Shown here: one piece after another, positions 9,031 through 16,334 of the stretch
How the letters are laid out: each line of letters starts with the position of its first letter
Position numbering within the stretch: position 1 is the first letter of the stretch
DNA from: an uncultured Burkholderiales bacterium
GTDB lineage: Bacteria > Pseudomonadota > Gammaproteobacteria > Burkholderiales > Burkholderiaceae_C
Assembly: GCA_903916355.1 (NCBI GenBank)
Contig: CAIWWN010000081.1
Location: forward strand, 1-56,948
Length of the DNA: 56,948 nucleotides
Direction of reading: 5' to 3'
Notes under the pieces: generated by a model
What the model was told of the DNA's origin: nothing
What the model saw: only the letters and a program-made list of their open reading frames with translations
Database searches by the model: none
Program-made: the position numbers and the translations under genes

Positions 9031-9735
9031 ATGACCACCCCGACACCCACGCCCATTCGCATCATCTCTTCCATGGCCACCAAGGCCTTGTTGACCGATC
9101 TGGCGCGCTTATTCGAAGCCCAATCGCCTGAATTTTCAGTTCAGATTGAGTCGGTGGGCGGTGTGGACGCGGCCAAACGCGTCCAAGCCGGCGAAGCGTT
9201 TGACTGCGTGGTGCTGGCCCGCAACGCCATCGACACCTTGATGCAAGGCGGCAAACTGGTGCCAGGCAGTCGCGTTGACCTGGTCCACTCCAGTGTGGCG
9301 GTGGCGGTGCCTGCAGGCGCGCCCTGCCCTGACATTGCCAGCGAAGCGGCCTTGAAACAAGCGGTCTTACAGGCCAGCAGCATCGGTTACTCCACCGGCC
9401 CGAGCGGCGTTGAATTGCTCAAGCAGTTTGATCGCTGGGGCATCACCGCCCAAGTCCAAGACAAATTGATGCAAGCCCAACCCGGCATTCCCGTGGGTGC
9501 TTTGTTGGCGCAAGGCCGGGTGGCACTGGGCTTTCAGCAACTGAGCGAGATGATGGGCGTGCAAGGCATCACCGTGCTCGGCCCTTTGCCGGATGCGGTG
9601 CAGGTGACCACCACGTTTTCAGGGAGCGTGTCGGTGACATCTGCGCAAGCGCAGGCGGTTCAAAGCTTGCTGAGTTTTTGGGCCTCTGAGGCGACTGCGA
9701 AGATCAAACTGCGCCATGGACTTGAAGCTGCATGA
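9031..9735 (+). CDS. ModA-like substrate-binding protein lacking a signal peptide
   Basis: 234 residues of the type II periplasmic-binding fold seen in molybdate-binding Mod[19 protein letters not shown], then a [29 protein letters not shown] segment, [19 protein letters not shown] and [11 protein letters not shown]. The N-terminus ([20 protein letters not shown]) has no hydrophobic core, so it should stay in the cytoplasm. No ModB or ModC is adjacent. It could be an oxyanion sensor or chaperone, or a diverged extracellular protein with a misjudged start; I see no upstream signal peptide in frame. Confidence 0.75.
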   Translation: MTTPTPTPIRIISSMATKALLTDLARLFEAQSPEFSVQIESVGGVDAAKRVQAGEAFDCVVLARNAIDTLMQGGKLVPGSRVDLVHSSVAVAVPAGAPCPDIASEAALKQAVLQASSIGYSTGPSGVELLKQFDRWGITAQVQDKLMQAQPGIPVGALLAQGRVALGFQQLSEMMGVQGITVLGPLPDAVQVTTTFSGSVSVTSAQAQAVQSLLSFWASEATAKIKLRHGLEAA

Positions 9736-9757
9736 GCAGCAGTTTCAACCAAGGCAC

Positions 9758-10495
9758 TCAAATGGACTTTTGATTGACTCGCTTGGACAAGGCTTCAGCG
9801 CTTTCTTTGCGTTCGCTGTACCGATCCACCAAGTAAGGCGACACGTCACGCGTAAGCCAGGTGAACTTGACCAACTCCTCCATCACATCCACCACCCGGT
9901 CGTAATAGGCTGAGGGCTTCATGCGACCGGCTTCGTCAAACTCCAAAAATGCTTTGGCGACCGAGCTTTGGTTGGGGATGGTGATCATGCGCATCCAACG
10001 ACCCAGAATGCGCATTTGATTGACCGCATTGAAGGACTGCGAGCCACCGCACACTTGCATCAGGGCCAGTGTTTTGCCTTGCGTGGGCCGTACCGCGCCG
10101 ACCGACAAGGGAATCCAATCGATCATGCTTTTCATGATGCCGGTCATCGCACCATGGCGCTCGGGCGAACACCAGACCATGCCCTCGGACCATGCCGCCG
10201 CTTCGCGCAAGGCCACCACACGGGGATGCGAATCGGGGGCCGCATCAGGTTGCGGCAAATCCATAGGATCAAAAATCTGAACCTCGGCCCCCATGGCTTC
10301 GAGCAGGCGAGCCGCTTCCAGCGTCAGCAGTTTGCTGTAAGAACGCTCGCGTAATGAGCCATACAGCATGAGGATTCTGGGCGGGTGCGCCGACGCCTGC
10401 AAGGGCTTCAGCGAATTGTGTTGAGGGCGTTCGAAGCAACTTTCCTCCACATGAATCAAACTCTCATTCACTTTAGACACGCCATTTTTTTGCAC
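9758..10495 (-). CDS. arsH: ArsH, NADPH-dependent FMN oxidoreductase
   Basis: ArsH is a flavoprotein that oxidises trivalent organoarsenicals to less toxic pentavalent forms. The 245-residue frame holds the flavodoxin-like phosphate loop [14 protein letters not shown], the [21 protein letters not shown] segment and [23 protein letters not shown], all strongly ArsH. The start used is GTG at 10495; GTG at 10480 is possible. It is the last gene of the minus-strand operon arsR-arsC-aqpS-arsH, 9 bases after aqpS. Confidence 0.94.
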   Translation of the reverse strand: MQKNGVSKVNESLIHVEESCFERPQHNSLKPLQASAHPPRILMLYGSLRERSYSKLLTLEAARLLEAMGAEVQIFDPMDLPQPDAAPDSHPRVVALREAAAWSEGMVWCSPERHGAMTGIMKSMIDWIPLSVGAVRPTQGKTLALMQVCGGSQSFNAVNQMRILGRWMRMITIPNQSSVAKAFLEFDEAGRMKPSAYYDRVVDVMEELVKFTWLTRDVSPYLVDRYSERKESAEALSKRVNQKSI

Positions 10496-10504
10496 ATTGA
10501 CTCA

Positions 10505-11173
10505 TTAATTTTTGTAATTACCCTGATTTTGATCCGAACTCAAAACGGTATGAATGACCAGCCCCACACAGGCGCCGACCAACTCTGCCGCGATGAAAGC
10601 GGGCGCATCAAATGGGCTGATGCCCGCAAATGAATCGCTCATCATCCGGCCAAATACAGCGGCAGGGTTCGCGAACGAGGTACTGGCCGTGAACCAATAG
10701 GCCGCGCCGATATAGCAGGCCACCATACTGGAGGCTTTGCCTGCGGGCGAGCGCAAAATGACGAACAAGAGCCCTGCCGTCGCCACAGCCTCTGCCAACC
10801 ATTGGCCCTCACCGGTTCTGGCCTTGTCAGACCACTGAAAAATGTCCATCTCGAACATCGCATGCGCAAGCCACGCACCCAAGGCTGCACCCATGAGTTG
10901 AGAGATCACATAGCCGATAAGGCGCTCGCGCGGTAAATCCTTGCGGTACGCCATGACCAAAGAAACTGCGGGGTTGAAGTGCGCACCACTCAAAGGACCG
11001 AGCGCTTCGATCAAGACGTAGAGCGCAAAAACGGTGGCCAAGGTATTCGCAATCAAAGCAACTGCCGTATTTCCAGCAGAGAGGTTCTCGGCCATGATGC
11101 CCGAGCCGATGACGGCACAGAGCAAGGCGGCTGTGCCCACCAGTTCAGCCAGGTATTGACGCCAATGCTTCAT
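10505..11173 (-). CDS. aqpS: Aquaglyceroporin of the arsenic operon (AqpS-like)
   Basis: 222-residue MIP-family channel with about six membrane segments and two pore motifs: NPA in SGAHFNPAVSLVMA and NPA in SFANPAAVFGRMM. In Sinorhizobium a MIP channel in an ars operon (AqpS) lets arsenite made by ArsC leave the cell down its gradient. The gene overlaps arsC by ATGA, so translation is coupled. The operon context supports an arsenite channel; other small neutral solutes cannot be excluded. Confidence 0.88.
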   Translation of the reverse strand: MKHWRQYLAELVGTAALLCAVIGSGIMAENLSAGNTAVALIANTLATVFALYVLIEALGPLSGAHFNPAVSLVMAYRKDLPRERLIGYVISQLMGAALGAWLAHAMFEMDIFQWSDKARTGEGQWLAEAVATAGLLFVILRSPAGKASSMVACYIGAAYWFTASTSFANPAAVFGRMMSDSFAGISPFDAPAFIAAELVGACVGLVIHTVLSSDQNQGNYKN

Positions 11174-11673
11174 TTGCTTGCCAATTCACGCGCACTTTTT
11201 TCCAGTCCCATCTTGTCCAGACTGGTCAATGGCAAGTTGATGAAAATTTCCAAGCGGCGATGGATCAAATGCAAAGTTTGCCGAAATGCCTCAAGGCGTT
11301 GATCATCATCACCCGCAGCTTCAGAAGGGTCCGCATAACCCCAATGCGCTGTCGCAGGCTGACCGGGCCAATAGGGACACACTTCGCCAGCGGCGTTGTC
11401 ACACACCGTGATGACCAAATCCATATGCGGAGCATCGGGTGTTGCAAAAACATCCCAGCTCTTGCTGCTCAATCCTTCAGTCGAAATTCCGGCTTTTTCA
11501 AGGGTCCTCAACGCCATGGGGTTGGGCACTTGATTGTCCCTGGGGCTGCTGCCAGCGGAGTACGCCTTAAAACGCCCTTTTCCCAAATGATTCAACAGGG
11601 CTTCAGCCAAGATGCTTCTGGCAGAGTTATGGGTACACAAAAATAAAACGTTCAAAGGGGTGGTTTTTGTCAT
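11170..11673 (-). CDS. arsC: Arsenate reductase, low-molecular-weight phosphatase type
   Basis: Reduces arsenate to arsenite with a thiol relay (thioredoxin or glutaredoxin). The catalytic P-loop CTHNSARS follows NVLFLCTHNSARSILAEALL. WGYADPS near residue 110 supplies the conserved Asp of this class. The start at 11673 (MTKTTPLNVLFL) lies 4 bases after the arsR stop; a further upstream codon would overlap arsR. The stop overlaps the aqpS start. About 167 residues, slightly long for the family because of a C-terminal tail. Confidence 0.94.
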   Translation of the reverse strand: MTKTTPLNVLFLCTHNSARSILAEALLNHLGKGRFKAYSAGSSPRDNQVPNPMALRTLEKAGISTEGLSSKSWDVFATPDAPHMDLVITVCDNAAGEVCPYWPGQPATAHWGYADPSEAAGDDDQRLEAFRQTLHLIHRRLEIFINLPLTSLDKMGLEKSARELASK

Positions 11674-11677
11674 GTTT

Positions 11678-12001
11678 TTAGCAATCACAGGCGGCTGCGG
11701 TTTCGGTCAGGCAAGCCTGACCTTGGCAACAGTTTTGGGTTAAGAAGCCCAGCACCGCGTTCATGCGGTCAAACTGGGCGCGGTAAATCAGGTTGCGGCC
11801 GCTGCGCTCTTGCGAGACCAAGTCGGCGTTCAGTAACTCTTTGAGGTGGAAAGACAGGGTTGCCGCAGGCACGGCCAACTGTTCGGCCAGCACCGCGGGG
11901 GTCATGCCGCCTGGGCCTTGCACGACCAGGGTGCGAAATATCTGCAGCCGGTTGGGCTGGGCGAGCGCGGCCAAGGCCTTGATGACTTCTTTATCTTCCA
12001 T
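11678..12001 (-). CDS. arsR: ArsR-family arsenite-responsive repressor
   Basis: 107-residue winged-helix repressor: IKALAALAQPNRLQIFRTLV, the recognition helix AATLSFHLKELLNADLV and the wing QERSGRNLIYRAQFD. The classic ELCVCDL metal site is absent. Instead cysteines cluster at the C-terminus (C91, C92, C97, C105, C107), resembling the Acidithiobacillus-type ArsR that binds As(III) with a CC...C triad near the end. It heads the arsRC-aqpS-arsH operon and faces arsA across 125 bases that hold a palindrome. Confidence 0.93.
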   Translation of the reverse strand: MEDKEVIKALAALAQPNRLQIFRTLVVQGPGGMTPAVLAEQLAVPAATLSFHLKELLNADLVSQERSGRNLIYRAQFDRMNAVLGFLTQNCCQGQACLTETAAACDC

Positions 12002-12014
12002 ATTTCCATTATAG

Positions 12015-12035
12015 TCGAAATATATGACATTTCGA
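12015..12035. promoter_or_regulatory. Probable ArsR operator between arsR and arsA
   Basis: A perfect inverted repeat with 7-bp arms TCGAAAT / ATTTCGA and a 7-base centre lies 14 bases upstream of the arsR start, in the divergent arsR-arsA control region. Position and symmetry fit autoregulation by ArsR and perhaps joint control of arsA. Confidence 0.6.
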
Positions 12036-12126
12036 TGTCAACCCTTGCTGAGGGGCAAGCCTGTCATTGCAAAAGACTTGATACAGATTCAGGTCCACAG
12101 CACGCAGAAGAAGTAAAAACGAAAAC

Positions 12127-14073
12127 ATGACGACACCCGAACACACTCCGAACTGGCTCACCACCCCGACGCGCTTCATGTTTTTCACCGGCAAAGGCGG
12201 CGTGGGCAAAACATCGCTGTCCACCGCCGCCGCCATCCATTTGGCCGACAGCGGCAAACAGGTGCTCTTGGTCAGCACCGATGCGGCCTCCAACCTGGAC
12301 GTGATGCTGAACATCACACTCAGCAACCACCCGGGCCCTGTGCCCGGAGTGCCCGGCTTGGAAGTCCTGAACATTGACCCGGACGATGCAGCCCAGGCCT
12401 ACCGGCAACGGGTGATCGCGCAAATGCCGGCGCAGACCAGCGACGCCGAAAAGGCGACGGTGCGCGAACAGCTGTCGGGCGCGTGCACCACCGAGATTGC
12501 CTCCTTCGACGAGTTCTCCAGCCTGCTGGCAGACGCATCCCATCGCTACGACCATGTCATTTTCGACACCGCGCCCAGCGGCCACACCTTGCGCCTGCTG
12601 AGCCTGCCCAAAGCGTGGAGCGGCTTTTTGGCCGGTAACGACCAAGGCGCGTCCTGCCTGGGGCCGCACTCGGGTTTGAAAATGCAAGAGACTCGATTCA
12701 ACCAAGCCTTGGCCGCCTTGAGTGACCCCAAGTTGACCAGCGTGGAACTCATCACCCGGCCCGAAGTCAGCGCCCTGTATGAGGCGGCGCGCACCAGCGA
12801 AGAACTGCAAAGCCTGGGTTTGTCGAACCAGCGTTTGATCGTCAACGGGGTGTTCCATACCAGCAACCCGCTGGACGCCGTAGCCTGCGCCATTGAGCAG
12901 CAAGGCCAAAGCGCCATGGCGCAGATGCCCGAGGTGCTGCGCCATTGGCCACGCGACGAAGTGCCCCTGCGCGCCATCGACACCGTGGGCCTGCCTGCGC
13001 TGCGGGCCTTGTTGATGGATGCCCCTGCCCAGCCCCGGCCAACCGCAGCGCCCCTACAGGAGATGAAGGATTTGAACGAAGGGGGCCTGAACATGGCCGC
13101 GCTGGTGGCCGAATTGGCCATGCATGATCACGGCCTGATCATGGTCATGGGCAAAGGCGGCGTGGGCAAAACCACCGTCGCTGCAGCTTTGGCGCTGGGC
13201 TTGGTGGCGCGCGGCAAAACGGTGCACCTGAGCACCACCGACCCAGCTGCACACCTGACGCAAACCTTGGGCGCGCAGGTACCCGGCTTGCAAGTGAGCC
13301 GCATCGACCCGAAGGTGGAAACCCAAAACTACATCGCCAAAATCATGGCGGCCAAAGGCCCGGCACTGGATGCAAACGAGAAAGCACTGCTGCTGGAAGA
13401 CCTGCAATCGCCTTGCACCGAAGAGGTGGCCGTGTTTCACGCCTTCTCGCACATCGTGGCGCAAGCGCGGAGCAGCTTTGTGGTGCTGGACACCGCGCCC
13501 ACCGGGCACTCTTTGCTGCTCATGGACGCGGCCGGGGCTTACCACCGGCAAATGCTGAGCAGCTACGAACAACACACAGGCACGGCCGCCAAGATCATCA
13601 CCCCGCTGATGCGGCTGCAAGACGCCAGCTACACGCGCATCATTTTGGTCACCCTGCCCGAGGCGACGCCGGTGTTGCAAGCGGCGGCTCTGCAAGAGGA
13701 TTTGCGCCGCGCAAAGATCGAGCCCTATGCCTGGATCATGAACCGATCGGTGCTGGCCGCCGGCACGCAAGACCCGTTGCTGGTGGCTCGGCTGAAGGGT
13801 GAAGCGCAACAAATGAAAAAAATCCAGCAGGGCTTGGCGAAAAAAAATCTTTGTGATTCCTTTTCTCACCACGCCGCCCGTGGGGCTGCAAGCTCTAAGG
13901 GAAATAAGCGACACATCGAATTGAAAATAATGACGTACTCCGACTGGGCGACGTGGATAGACCGACTGAATGTCGCGCTGAGCTTAGCGAAGCAGCCAAA
14001 CAGCCATCCGGCGCGGTTCTTGCAAGTCTTGCTGCATGCAGGAACCGCTTCGCATCGTTGTCATCATCTCTGA
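12127..14073 (+). CDS. arsA: ArsA arsenical pump-driving ATPase, tandem, with apparent frameshift
   Basis: Tandem deviant-Walker ATPase that drives arsenite extrusion. Both halves have a P-loop (FTGKGGVGKTS near 20-30; VMGKGGVGKTT near 340) and a DTAP(S/T)GH motif. The three metalloid-binding cysteines are present (C120 in SGACTTEI, C177 in GASCLGP, C430 in SPCTEEV). As read the protein has 648 residues. From the A8 run at 13840-13847 the tail turns non-ArsA-like; removing one A gives IFVIPFLTTPPVGL and a stop at 13922-13924, a normal 598-residue ArsA. So this is a sequence error, a real mutation or a slippage site. No ArsB/Acr3 or ArsD gene is nearby. Confidence 0.9.
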   Translation: MTTPEHTPNWLTTPTRFMFFTGKGGVGKTSLSTAAAIHLADSGKQVLLVSTDAASNLDVMLNITLSNHPGPVPGVPGLEVLNIDPDDAAQAYRQRVIAQMPAQTSDAEKATVREQLSGACTTEIASFDEFSSLLADASHRYDHVIFDTAPSGHTLRLLSLPKAWSGFLAGNDQGASCLGPHSGLKMQETRFNQALAALSDPKLTSVELITRPEVSALYEAARTSEELQSLGLSNQRLIVNGVFHTSNPLDAVACAIEQQGQSAMAQMPEVLRHWPRDEVPLRAIDTVGLPALRALLMDAPAQPRPTAAPLQEMKDLNEGGLNMAALVAELAMHDHGLIMVMGKGGVGKTTVAAALALGLVARGKTVHLSTTDPAAHLTQTLGAQVPGLQVSRIDPKVETQNYIAKIMAAKGPALDANEKALLLEDLQSPCTEEVAVFHAFSHIVAQARSSFVVLDTAPTGHSLLLMDAAGAYHRQMLSSYEQHTGTAAKIITPLMRLQDASYTRIILVTLPEATPVLQAAALQEDLRRAKIEPYAWIMNRSVLAAGTQDPLLVARLKGEAQQMKKIQQGLAKKNLCDSFSHHAARGAASSKGNKRHIELKIMTYSDWATWIDRLNVALSLAKQPNSHPARFLQVLLHAGTASHRCHHL

Positions 14074-14662
14074 CCCCAACTTGGTCGCCGAAGGCGATGA
14101 GCATGCTCAAGCCTTAGAAGATCGCTCGCGATTGCTGCGCATCGGCTTGCTGGAAGCCGGCTACAACCTGGTGGCCACTTTGCCGGCCGATGTGTTTTTG
14201 ACGGAACGCCTGGCGCAGTTGCAAGCGGACATGGTGATCGTCGACGCGGAGAGCGATGCCCGCGACGCACTGGAGCATGTGGTCATGGCCACGCGCGATG
14301 AGCGCCGCCCCATCGTCATGTTCACCAACGACAGCGACACCCAGCATGTCAACGACGCCGTGGCCGCGGGTGTGACGGCCTACATCGTGGCGGGTCTGGC
14401 GCCTGAGCGCATTCACCCGATCTTGACGGTGGCCATGGCCCGCTTCAAACATGAACAAGCCTTGCTCGCCGAATTGAACGGCGCGCGATTGGAATTGAGC
14501 GACCGCAAAGTGGTAGACCGCGCCAAAGGCTTGCTGATGCAGCGCCAGAGCCTGACCGAGCAAGAGGCTTACGCCCGCCTGCGTAAAGCGGCGATGAACA
14601 AAGGCATGAAACTGGCCGAGATGGCGCAGCAGATGATCGACATGGCGGAGTTGCTGGGGTAA
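14036..14662 (+). CDS. nasT: NasT-like ANTAR-domain transcription antiterminator
   Basis: 208 residues: an N-terminal receiver-like domain (about 5-130; IVMFTNDSDTQHVNDAVAAGVTAYIV) and a C-terminal ANTAR RNA-binding domain (about 145-205; DRAKGLLMQRQSLTEQEAYARLRKAAM ... AQQMIDMAELLG). NasT binds paired hairpins in nitrate-assimilation leaders and prevents termination; such hairpins lie just downstream, before nrtA. Its partner NasS is not in the window. The start overlaps the frameshifted reading of arsA; with arsA corrected, 111 bases separate them. No clear ribosome site was seen. Confidence 0.92.
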   Translation: MQEPLRIVVIISDPNLVAEGDEHAQALEDRSRLLRIGLLEAGYNLVATLPADVFLTERLAQLQADMVIVDAESDARDALEHVVMATRDERRPIVMFTNDSDTQHVNDAVAAGVTAYIVAGLAPERIHPILTVAMARFKHEQALLAELNGARLELSDRKVVDRAKGLLMQRQSLTEQEAYARLRKAAMNKGMKLAEMAQQMIDMAELLG

Positions 14663-14672
14663 TTTCGCGAAA

Positions 14673-14736
14673 GAATCGCTTGCGGGCAAGCTCCTACAAC
14701 TCACCACAAAATTGTAGGAGCCAGCCTGCTGGCAAT
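14673..14736. repeat. REP-like inverted repeat, copy 1
   Basis: Arms ending GCTCCTACA (14691-14699) and starting TGTAGGAGCCAGCCTGCTGG (14713-14732) form an imperfect extragenic palindrome. The right arm is nearly identical to the element at 20630-20701. It follows the nasT stop and may also act as its terminator. Confidence 0.65.
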
Positions 14737-14792
14737 CCCCTACAGGTTCCAAAACGGCATCGATTGCAGGAAAACACCGACAGCGCCAAGAC

Positions 14793-14828
14793 TGCACCAG
14801 CAAAGTGCGAACGCCCCAGAAGGGTGCG
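14793..14828 (+). promoter_or_regulatory. Two tandem NtrC-like enhancer sites
   Basis: Compared with the NtrC consensus TGCACC-N5-GGTGCA, 14793-14809 matches 10 of 12 positions and 14812-14828 matches 9 of 12. They end about 70-90 bases upstream of a sigma-54 promoter, a normal enhancer distance. This suggests control by nitrogen limitation. Confidence 0.6.
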
Positions 14829-14899
14829 GTGCAAATCACCGAATCAGGGTCAGTAATCCCGAACAGCGCCCATTTGCGCCATCCCCCCAGGAAAACCCT

Positions 14900-14914
14900 T
14901 GGCACGGGGCTTGC
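14900..14914 (+). promoter_or_regulatory. Sigma-54 promoter of the nrt-nir-nas operon
   Basis: TGGCAC-GGGGC-TTGC matches the sigma-54 -24/-12 consensus with the exact GG-N10-GC spacing. The predicted transcript start near 14925 lies just before the first ANTAR hairpin, so the hairpins would be the first thing transcribed. Confidence 0.82.
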
Positions 14915-14928
14915 GACAAGTACTTCAA

Positions 14929-14978
14929 GACCAACGAAGGTCAAACGACCGCAAAGCCCAACGACGGGTGTTGCGGTC
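14929..14978 (+). promoter_or_regulatory. Tandem ANTAR (NasT) target hairpins in the nrtA leader
   Basis: Hairpin 1 (14929-14942) is GACC-AACGAA-GGTC. Hairpin 2 (14947-14978) has outer arms GACCGCAA/TTGCGGTC and inner CCC-AACGAC-GGG. Both loops are hexanucleotides with A at position 1 and G at position 4, the signature bound by ANTAR proteins. A terminator follows. NasT binding should favour hairpin 2 and block termination. Confidence 0.82.
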
Positions 14979-14989
14979 ACCGGACAAAG

Positions 14990-15046
14990 GCGTCCCCATG
15001 CAATCACGCTGCCTCGCAGTGCTGTTTGACATGAGGACGCTTTTTT
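14990..15046 (+). terminator. Leader terminator controlled by NasT
   Basis: GCGTCC (14990-14995) pairs with GGACGC (15035-15040), with inner CATG/CATG and CTGC/GCAG pairing, followed by six T (15041-15046). It ends 32 bases before the nrtA start and after the ribosome-free leader, so termination here would keep the operon off without nitrate or nitrite. Confidence 0.8.
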
Positions 15047-15078
15047 GTTTTTGATTTTTGAAACTTCAGGAGTGAACC

Positions 15079-16323
15079 ATGACCGACCTTCTCAAAACCA
15101 GTCTCTCGCGCCGCACGGTGCTGCAAGCCGCCACCGTGGGTGTGGCCGGTGTGTCCCCTGCTTTGCGCTCTATGGTCTACGCCGCCGGCTCGGATGCGCC
15201 CGAGAAAAAAGAAGTCAAGATCGGCTTCATTCCGCTGACCGATTGCGCCAGTGTGGTCATGGCCTCGGTGCTGGGCATTGACCAAAAGTACGGCGTCAAA
15301 ATCATCCCCACCAAAGAAGCCAGCTGGGCCGGTGTGCGCGACAAATTGGTGAATGGCGAACTCGACTTTGCACATTCACTCTACGGTTTGATTTACGGCG
15401 TGCACCTGGGTGTGGCCGGACCGAAAAAAGACATGGCCGTGTTGATGACGCTGAACCACAACGGTCAAGCCATCACCTTGAGCAAAAAGCTAGCCGACAA
15501 AGGCGCGGTCGACGGCGCCAGTCTGGCCAAGCTGATGGCGAGCGACAAACGCGAATACACCTTTGCGCAAACCTTCCCCACCGGCACCCACGCCATGTGG
15601 CTGTATTACTGGATGGCAGCCAACGGCATCAACCCCATGAAGGACGCCAAAGTCATCACCGTGCCGCCACCACAAATGGTCGCCAATATGCGCGTGGGCA
15701 ATATGGACGGCTACTGCGTGGGCGAGCCCTGGGGCCACCGCGCCATCATTGACGGCATTGGCGTGACCGCCATGACCACGCAAGACATCTGGAAAGACCA
15801 CCCTGAAAAGGTGCTGGGCACCACCGCCGAGTTTGTGCAGAAGTACCCCAATACCGCGCGCGCCGTCACCGCCGCCATCATCGAAGCCGGCAAGTGGATC
15901 GACGCAGGCTTGCAGAACAAAAACAAGATGGCCGAAACCATTGCCGACAAGAGCTATGTCAACACCAGCGTGGACGCCATCAACCAGCGCATTTTGGGCC
16001 GCTACCAAGACGGCATGGGCAAGACCTGGGACGACCCGAACCACATGAAATTTTTTGCCGATGGTGCGGTCAACTTTCCTTACCTGTCGGACGGCATGTG
16101 GTTCTTGACGCAGCACAAGCGCTGGGGCTTGCTCAAAGACCACCCTGACTACCTCGCAGTCGCTAAACAGATCAACCAGATCGACATCTACAAACAAGCC
16201 GCCACAGCCACCAAGACGCCATTGCCCAAGAGCGATATGCGCACCAGCAAACTCATGGACGGTGTGGTCTGGGACGGCAAAGATCCGAAGAAATACGCCG
16301 AGTCTTTCAAAATCAAAGCCTGA
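15079..16323 (+). CDS. nrtA: Nitrate ABC transporter substrate-binding protein
   Basis: 414 residues with a twin-arginine signal (SRRTVLQAATVGVAG, 9-23) and the CmpA/NrtA fold: VKIGFIPLTDCASVVMASVLG, TFPTGTHAMWLYYWMAANGI, YCVGEPWGHRAI. NrtA captures nitrate/nitrite (relatives bind bicarbonate) for the NrtB permease. An AGGAG site lies 6-10 bases before the ATG. It is the first gene after the NasT-controlled leader and is followed by nrtB after 11 bases, which fixes its role as nitrate uptake. Confidence 0.94.
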   Translation: MTDLLKTSLSRRTVLQAATVGVAGVSPALRSMVYAAGSDAPEKKEVKIGFIPLTDCASVVMASVLGIDQKYGVKIIPTKEASWAGVRDKLVNGELDFAHSLYGLIYGVHLGVAGPKKDMAVLMTLNHNGQAITLSKKLADKGAVDGASLAKLMASDKREYTFAQTFPTGTHAMWLYYWMAANGINPMKDAKVITVPPPQMVANMRVGNMDGYCVGEPWGHRAIIDGIGVTAMTTQDIWKDHPEKVLGTTAEFVQKYPNTARAVTAAIIEAGKWIDAGLQNKNKMAETIADKSYVNTSVDAINQRILGRYQDGMGKTWDDPNHMKFFADGAVNFPYLSDGMWFLTQHKRWGLLKDHPDYLAVAKQINQIDIYKQAATATKTPLPKSDMRTSKLMDGVVWDGKDPKKYAESFKIKA

Positions 16324-16334
16324 GGAAGCCCATC

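Noticed and set aside
12064-12945. 293-codon minus-strand frame overlapping arsA and its promoter
   Set aside because: Antisense to the ATPase gene, without a domain or ribosome site.
13925-14073. Taking the ArsA tail as a genuine extra domain
   Set aside because: Removing one A from the A8 run restores the known ArsA ending, and the extra tail has no protein-like motif and overlaps nasT.
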